This document shows positions 59,100-64,000 of a stretch of DNA of 64,000 nt, in pieces. Source of the stretch: Lunularia cruciata (lineage: Eukaryota > Streptophyta > Marchantiopsida > Lunulariales > Lunulariaceae); NCBI GenBank assembly GCA_948567375.1, contig OX419758.1, forward strand, positions 41,183,473 to 41,247,472, written 5' to 3'. A program made the translations under genes and the position numbers. Below the pieces are notes generated by a model that worked only from the letters and a program-made list of their open reading frames with translations, had not been told where the DNA came from and made no database searches. Positions within the stretch are counted from its first letter, which is position 1. Each line of letters opens with the position of its first letter.

Positions 59100-59730
59100 G
59101 CATAAAATTTTCATGGTTTTGAAAATAGTATGGGAGCATAATGAGATGATTCCTTGTAAATCACATTTTGGATTAAAGCTTCCATGATTGATGTGCTTAG
59201 GTAAGAAAAATCCCCTTGAGTACCAATGAACCAATGGAAGTTTTTCATGGCAAAATATAGTGGTGGGTATATGACCACTATCATTGGGAACAAATTTTTT
59301 TTCATGGTCTTAGATAGATTCTTTGTATGTTTAAAGAACAACAACCCTTGAAAATCTATGGACTAACTTGGAATTCCCTCCAAGCCATGAGAACATTTGT
59401 CTTACTTCTTTTCTAAGGGGAACATCTCTTGTATTTTATCCTTAGTTATTAGGAAGGATTTTAGGTGGAGGTCAAGTACGAGAATTGGTAAGTGGATAAC
59501 ACTTGAATCTACTTGTATTTCTTCCACCATCTCTACCACTCTTGTGAGCTCCTTATCACTTGACAAGTAGAACTTGTGAGCAATGATGTTCCAAATCCTC
59601 CACTTTTCTATGTTCTTCCTTGTCCTTGGATCTACATTCTTGAAGTTGCACAAATGTCCCAATTGCATGTAGATTGGAACTTTGACTTTTGTGAATTTTT
59701 TAGTGCCATCCTCCTTCTCTTTGGATTATC
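59100..59730 (-). pseudogene. Second conserved-looking ORF relic of element D
   Basis: An 88-codon open frame (59668 to 59402) reads MQLGHLCNFKNVDPRTRKNIEKW and EELTR-type helices, and is followed by another (59344 to 59111) with YPPLYFAMKNFHWFIG. They read in the same direction as the coiled-coil frames and precede them, so they are probably the N-terminal part of the same gag-like protein. I do not recognise the family. Confidence 0.4.
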
Positions 59731-59973
59731 TCTTGGAGGATTTGCCAATTTCTTTACATTGCACTCTCATTGAATTGGTCTAAGTCTGCATAGCTATCCA
59801 ATTGTTTGAAGATTTTGTCAAAAATTCTCTCCAACTCATCCATTGGTAATACTTTATTGACACAAATTTGTCTACTTTGTGCCAAAACTCACAAATGGTT
59901 CTTGTCTTGTTTGATCCAACCTATCCAAGATTTCTCATGCAATAAATATGGCTACAAAATGCTCCTTTTCATT

Positions 59974-60342
59974 ATTGTGTTATGGTTTGCATAATTAGTG
60001 AAAAAGGAGTTTAGTATAGTTTATCTCCACACATTTGGAATAGATTGTAGGACAGATCCTACAGTTGAGTTATTACCATGTGAGTAATTTATTTACATGC
60101 ATATGACTAGCCATATGAATTATGGACTTGTCCTCTTTGTGTCTCTTATGTATATAGGTGGTGGAGAGTTGATAAACGGATGTGTGTTTTTAGTTTTAAG
60201 AGTCTCAAGTAGGAGGAGGACATGGAAAGTGAGAGTTGTAGTAGAGTGTGGGAAATAGAGCATCAAAGGAAGCACTTGAGTAGGAGATGTCCTATGCTCC
60301 CAAATCTTTTTCTCATTAGGCTTTAGATTCTACACTATGATC
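59974..60342. repeat. Right LTR of element D
   Basis: Partner of 55652-56024; begins TGTGTTATGG and ends near CACTATGATCA. Confidence 0.6.
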
Positions 60343-60947
60343 AACTTTGGGATTGGATTGGTAGTGCAATTTGGGATGACATTCATGGAGTTGGTGATAG
60401 AAGGCCTAGATTTAATTATTTTTCTTGTGTTTACTTATGAGCAGGTCTAGGAATTGACAATCACATAATACTAAAGAAGGAAAGTGGCTATATTTTGTTC
60501 AAGGGTTTCAAGGAGGAGTCGTGGGGTCCATGTGTCAAAAAGAGGAGGCTACATGATAAAATTACAAATGATTGGGTCCCAACAAGGAAACTCTAGAGGT
60601 TTTCAAGGATGGAATGAGTTCAAAAGAGTATTTGGAAAGAAAATACCACCATTGGAGAGAAGAGCTGACTATGATTTGAAGATAAAAATTGAGTGATTTA
60701 AGTAAATTCTTGGTGGAATATGGTCGATTGAATCAAAGGGGGTGAAATTCATACCCAAGTGCGCAAATTGAGAGATTGTGAGAGTATTATGACACATTTT
60801 CCTGATCTATTGTTGGGGTTGGAGAGTAGACAAAGTGTTGACACTATTAAGCTCAAGCAATTTTGATGTTTAAGTCTATCTTAAATCAAATCTGATCAAT
60901 TGAAGATGAAGCTTTGGAAATCAAGGTGTTGAGAAGAAGATGATGAT
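60343..60947 (+). other. Unassigned stretch with one short open frame
   Basis: A 70-codon open frame (60484-60696) reads GGYMIKLQMIGSQQGNSRGF; a parallel frame reads IDNHIILKKESGYILFKGFK. No known family recognised. Confidence 0.35.
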
Positions 60948-61689
60948 TGTAATACTTTGAGTACAAAAGAACTCTTCAAGAGAGAAAACAAAAATTTCAC
61001 ACTCAATCCTTTAATGCTCCAAAGGAGCACCTTCTTTTTATTATATAGCCAAGGAAGATCTCCTCCAAGGAAGCTCCACCATAGGATTAGGTACATGGAT
61101 AGGTGACTTGTCAGCAAGCTTCACCCTTAGATTACTTGCTTGGATGGGTAACATGTTGGTCTTGGTCCTATCTGGTTGGTCAAATAGGCTTTGACCATTG
61201 AATCTTTTATAGAATCTTCTTGTAGGAATCTCAAAAACACATAGATGAGATACTATTGGAAAGCTCTCGGTGAGACAAACCGGGAGGAAGGGAAGGCCAA
61301 CCACTTCTATGTTGGGGGAAGCATGTGATAATTTTTGAGGCCTAATTTATCCATTTAGGCATCCAAAATTGCCTTTGAAGTTTTCAGACCTATTTTGGTT
61401 TCTGCCCTATTAGTAGAAGTAATCTTTTAGTGATACCTATATCTAATCTACTTAGCCCATCATGTATAACATCCTCCCAGATGTTACCAAACCAAATTTC
61501 ATCTCTAGATCATGTGTTTAGCTATTGATTCTAAAGTCTTCAAGCATATTTCAATTTCTGGCCTATTAGAAGTACTCTTTTGGTGATATCTTTGTCTGAT
61601 CTATTTATTCCATCATGTATAGTATCCTTCCAAATGTTACAAAACCAAGTTTCATCTCTAGATCATATGTTTAGCTATTGGTATTACAA
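60948..61689 (-). repeat. 3' LTR of element F (742 bp)
   Basis: Minus orientation starts TGTAATACCAATAGC at 61689 and ends AGTATTACA at 60948. A TATATAATA box lies near 61039-61048. U3 carries two copies of a block of about 151 bp (61390-61690), matching the duplicated U3 of the copy at 50587-51317. Confidence 0.85.
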
Positions 61690-61704
61690 ACCTCCCTCCT
61701 TTTA
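61690..61704 (-). promoter_or_regulatory. Polypurine tract of element F
   Basis: The minus strand reads AAAAGGAGGGAGGTT immediately before the LTR start, the expected plus-strand primer site. Confidence 0.9.
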
Positions 61705-61714
61705 AGACACAACG

Positions 61715-61850
61715 TCCTCGTTGTGAAGTTGCTGCTCAAAGTATTTTATTAACATTGGTGCGTGGGTCAAGTTGGCTGTTGGCTCCTATGTTGCCTTATA
61801 CAGTGGGTAACCTTTCCATTGTATGAGATACGAGTCCCATGGATGCATTT
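61715..61850 (-). pseudogene. Chromodomain at the Pol C-terminus of element F
   Basis: Reads SYLIQWKGYP, then KAT, a tag stop in place of the conserved Trp, and EPTANL, followed by an F-E helix (IKYFEQQL). This is the Y-L-V-K-W-K-G....T-W-E-P pattern of chromodomains, which bind methylated histone tails and guide integration. It ends about 25 bp before the polypurine tract. Confidence 0.82.
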
Positions 61851-61984
61851 TTGGAGATGCATTTAACTTTGTATTCCTCCATGCCATCAATGAGTGTCGG
61901 GCAAGGTTGAATGTCTTATATGGAAGGATAGTGGTCTGATCGGGGTGCATATCTGCATAGGAGGGAGACATGGAACATTGGATG

Positions 61985-62300
61985 GAAGTCCTTGGTGGTA
62001 GGGCGTACATGAATCATTTTGCTAAGTTGGTCAACACATACTACAAAGGAGTCAAACCCTTAGGTGGTCTTGGGCAATTCACAGACTAGATCTATACTCA
62101 CCTGTTCCCAATGTTGCATAGGAGTAGGGAGGGGTTGCAGGAGTCTTGCAAGAGCTTGATTAGAGGCTTTGTTTTGTTGACAAAGTTGGCAGCTCCAAAA
62201 ATATTCCATCACATTGTTGCTCATCTTGGGCCAATAGTAATGGCACTGGATTGCATCCAAGGTCTAGTCCACTCTGACATGACCTACAATGGTAAAATCA
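61985..62300 (-). pseudogene. Integrase N-terminal part of element F, catalytic core deleted
   Basis: Reads AIQCHYYWPKMSNNVMEYF and CQLCQQNKA near 62165-62260 (zinc region), then HWEQVSIDLVCELPKTT (first catalytic Asp) and VVCVDQLSKMIHV near 62020-62050. Directly after this the sequence continues in FHVSLLC wording that belongs far downstream (the VFHVS.L segment before the chromodomain). About 200 residues holding the other catalytic residues are therefore missing. Confidence 0.82.
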
Positions 62301-62599
62301 TGACATAAAATCATAAAATCATTTTGCTAAGATGGTGGTGTGTAATTCTAGAGCATCCATAATTTACATTTGGGATCCATAATTTACCATCACAAAAAGT
62401 GAGTCCTTGGTTGTTGGTGATGCCTTTGGATGATTGAGCTCTTATGATTTGGGGATCTATTTTTGTAGTAGCTAGAATCTTTGGCCAGAATTTAGGGTTC
62501 ATCTTGACCTCTGCCACCAAATTGTTTGCCATTGGCATTCTGGCGAATGCATCTACAAGTTAATTCTTGCCTTCCATGTAGTTGATTGTCAAGTTAAAT

Positions 62600-63000
62600 C
62601 ATTGTTGTCACTCTGCCGACCAAATATGGCGACGAGATAGATCTTTCTTTGTCTTGAGGTAGACTAGAGGTTTATGGTTTGTCTCCACTACAAATGCCTT
62701 TTTGCTAAGATAGTGCTTTCAATGCTTGGTTGCAAGGACAATGGCCAACTCTTCTTGCTTTGTGGTGTGATAATTGCATTCTTTCGGTAATAGCTTTTGA
62801 GAGAAGTATGTAATTAGATGCCACCCATCATGCCTCTCCTGTTGTAAGACTACCCTTATTGCTATACTTGATGCATCGATAGCCAATTTGATTGGACATT
62901 TTGGGTCATACCATTTCAAGATTGTTGCATGTAGCAAGGCATCTTTCAATTCTTGAAAGGTTAACTCTTGTGCGGTTCCCCATGTCCACTTCTTCTCCTT
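62600..63000 (-). pseudogene. RNase H of element F
   Basis: An open frame (62949 to 62719) reads PIKLAIDASSIAIRVVLQQ, LITYFSQKLLPKECNYHTTKQE and LAIVLATKH, the gypsy RNase H blocks with first Asp and the E..Y...E.E region. The downstream part continues with WRHYL-like and TDHK-like sequence to about 62600. Confidence 0.88.
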
Positions 63001-63059
63001 GCCAAGTGGTATTGTTTAAGTTTGTGCCACCTTGGAGAAGTCATTGACAAACCAATGAT

Positions 63060-63760
63060 AGAACCCCATCAACCCCAAGAAGCTCTTGAGTTGAGTTTGA
63101 TCTTCTAGAGCGCTCTATTTTTTAATAACCTCTATTTTATCTATTAATACTTGGATACCCTCTGCACTTACTCTATGCCCAAAGTAGTCTACTTTAACTT
63201 GCCTAACTTGCACTTTGAGATTTTGGCATACAAGTGATTCTATCTTAGAATCTAGAAGACTTCTTGTAGATGTTATTTGTGTTTCATCATTGTTCTACTA
63301 TATACTAAGATGTCATCTAAGAAAACAATTAAAAACTTATCCAAATATGGCCAAAATATTCATACACTCATGAAAGTGGTAGGTGCATTAGTGAGGCCAA
63401 ATGGCATCACAAGGTACTCAAAGTGGCCATACTTGTTTTGAAAGGCAATTTTGTATACATCTTCCTTTGCAATCCAGATTTGATTGTAACTACTCCGCAG
63501 TTTGGTGAAGTGTCTTGCTCCATTGAGTTGATCAAATAGGTAGTCTATATGGGGTAAAGGATATTTATTCTTCACTGTTTGTTGATTGAGGCCTTGATAG
63601 TCAATGCACATGTGCATTGTACCGTCCTTTGTCTTCACAAACAAGACAAGAGCCCCATATGGTGATACGCTGGGTTGGATAAACCCATTTTGCAACATAT
63701 CCTCAACTTGAGCCTTACATTTCTGCAACTCCTAAGGTGATAGACGATATGGCGCCTTAC
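63060..63760 (-). pseudogene. Reverse transcriptase of element F
   Basis: A 122-codon open frame (63728 to 63360) carries [57 protein letters not shown] and [17 protein letters not shown]. The catalytic region VFLDDILVY follows near 63300-63330 after a short interval. These are the chromovirus RT blocks in order. The thumb continues to about 63060. Right of 63760 the protease-RT linker (APYRLSP) is read, and then the element leaves the window. Confidence 0.9.
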
Positions 63761-64000
63761 AAGGAGGTGTCTTCCCCAAAAGTATCTCAATTTTATGATC
63801 TACTCTCCTTTTTGGTGGTCATCCTAAGGGTGGATCATCTAGGAAGACATCTTGAAACTCATTTACTCATCCTTCAATTTTTCAAGAATTTGTCCATTGA
63901 GTTATGCACTCTTGACTTCTCTGATTAAACCCATGAAACATCTATCTGTCTTATAGATAAATGTTGTTCCTATGACATAAAGAGACAATTTTTGCCTATA

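Larger units (their letters stand above)
55652..60342. mobile_element. LTR element D, non-autonomous, gag-like coding only
   Basis: Diverged direct repeats bound it: about 55652-56024 and 59974-60342. The shared blocks include CCATGTGAG, TATATAGG, AGTCTCAAGTA and CTCATNAGGCTTTA. Between them only minus-strand, charged, coiled-coil-rich open frames are found; no RT, integrase or protease is visible. This fits a non-autonomous LTR element with a gag-like gene. Confidence 0.65.
60948..64000 (-). mobile_element. Ty3/gypsy chromodomain element F (right part beyond window)
   Basis: Minus strand; leftward order RT, RNase H, integrase zinc region, chromodomain, polypurine tract, 3' LTR. This is the chromovirus arrangement. 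The integrase catalytic core is missing. The 5' part runs off the right edge. Confidence 0.88.

Noticed and set aside
1-64000. CRISPR arrays, rRNA genes, bacterial operons or phage-type systems
   Set aside because: No regularly spaced repeats, rRNA-like sequence or ribosome-binding-site gene layout; the content is plant transposable elements.

Overview
The window reads as a land-plant nuclear genome of the large, repeat-filled kind. It is AT-rich with nested Ty3/gypsy, Ty1/copia, pogo/Tigger and Helitron remains, tRNA-Met-primed LTR elements, and no intact host gene that I can recognise. Almost every coding stretch is broken by stops and frameshifts, many of which look like C-to-T decay (tgg to tag, caa/cag to taa/tag). 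Lineage cannot be fixed from this sequence; a gymnosperm, fern or lycophyte-type genome is a guess.

Layout. 1-4539: a minus-strand Ty3/gypsy element (element 1) cut by the left edge, with gag, protease, RT, RNase H, integrase, a tRNA-Met primer site and one LTR whose U3 carries heat-shock-element-like repeats. 4571-6419 and 15584-19340: a second minus-strand gypsy (element 2), split by insertion of element B. 6420-15583: element B, plus strand. 20830-21235: an RT scrap. 22310-23231: a coiled-coil ORF relic. 23640-26330: a Ty1/copia relic, with a pogo/Tigger transposon (26488-28781, TIRs and TA duplication) just after it. 29040-31020: a CpG-retaining island of unknown nature. 31462-38991: element C, minus strand, a sister copy of B. 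42039-42894: a nearly perfect 429-bp tandem duplication. 44340-45035: an isolated LTR of the element 2 family. 48470-49150: a Helitron helicase relic. 50587-51317: an LTR of the element F family. 55652-60342: an LTR element (D) with only coiled-coil gag-like coding. 60948-64000: a chromodomain gypsy (element F), cut by the right edge.

The most interesting system is the B/C family. Reading both copies together, the polyprotein order is gag (two zinc knuckles), protease, a C5-cytosine DNA methyltransferase domain (ELF-G-G, PC and EN motifs plus the terminal GQA motif), RT, RNase H, integrase, and a C-terminal PHD finger. A retrotransposon carrying both a DNA-methylation writer and a histone-tail reader is unusual. 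DNA-methyltransferase-bearing retrotransposons have been reported, as I recall, in the charophyte Klebsormidium and in dinoflagellates; the combination with a PHD finger in this setting deserves attention. The same family has an odd end structure: a block of about 105 bp flanks the 3' LTR on both sides and is missing at the 5' LTR, in both copies.
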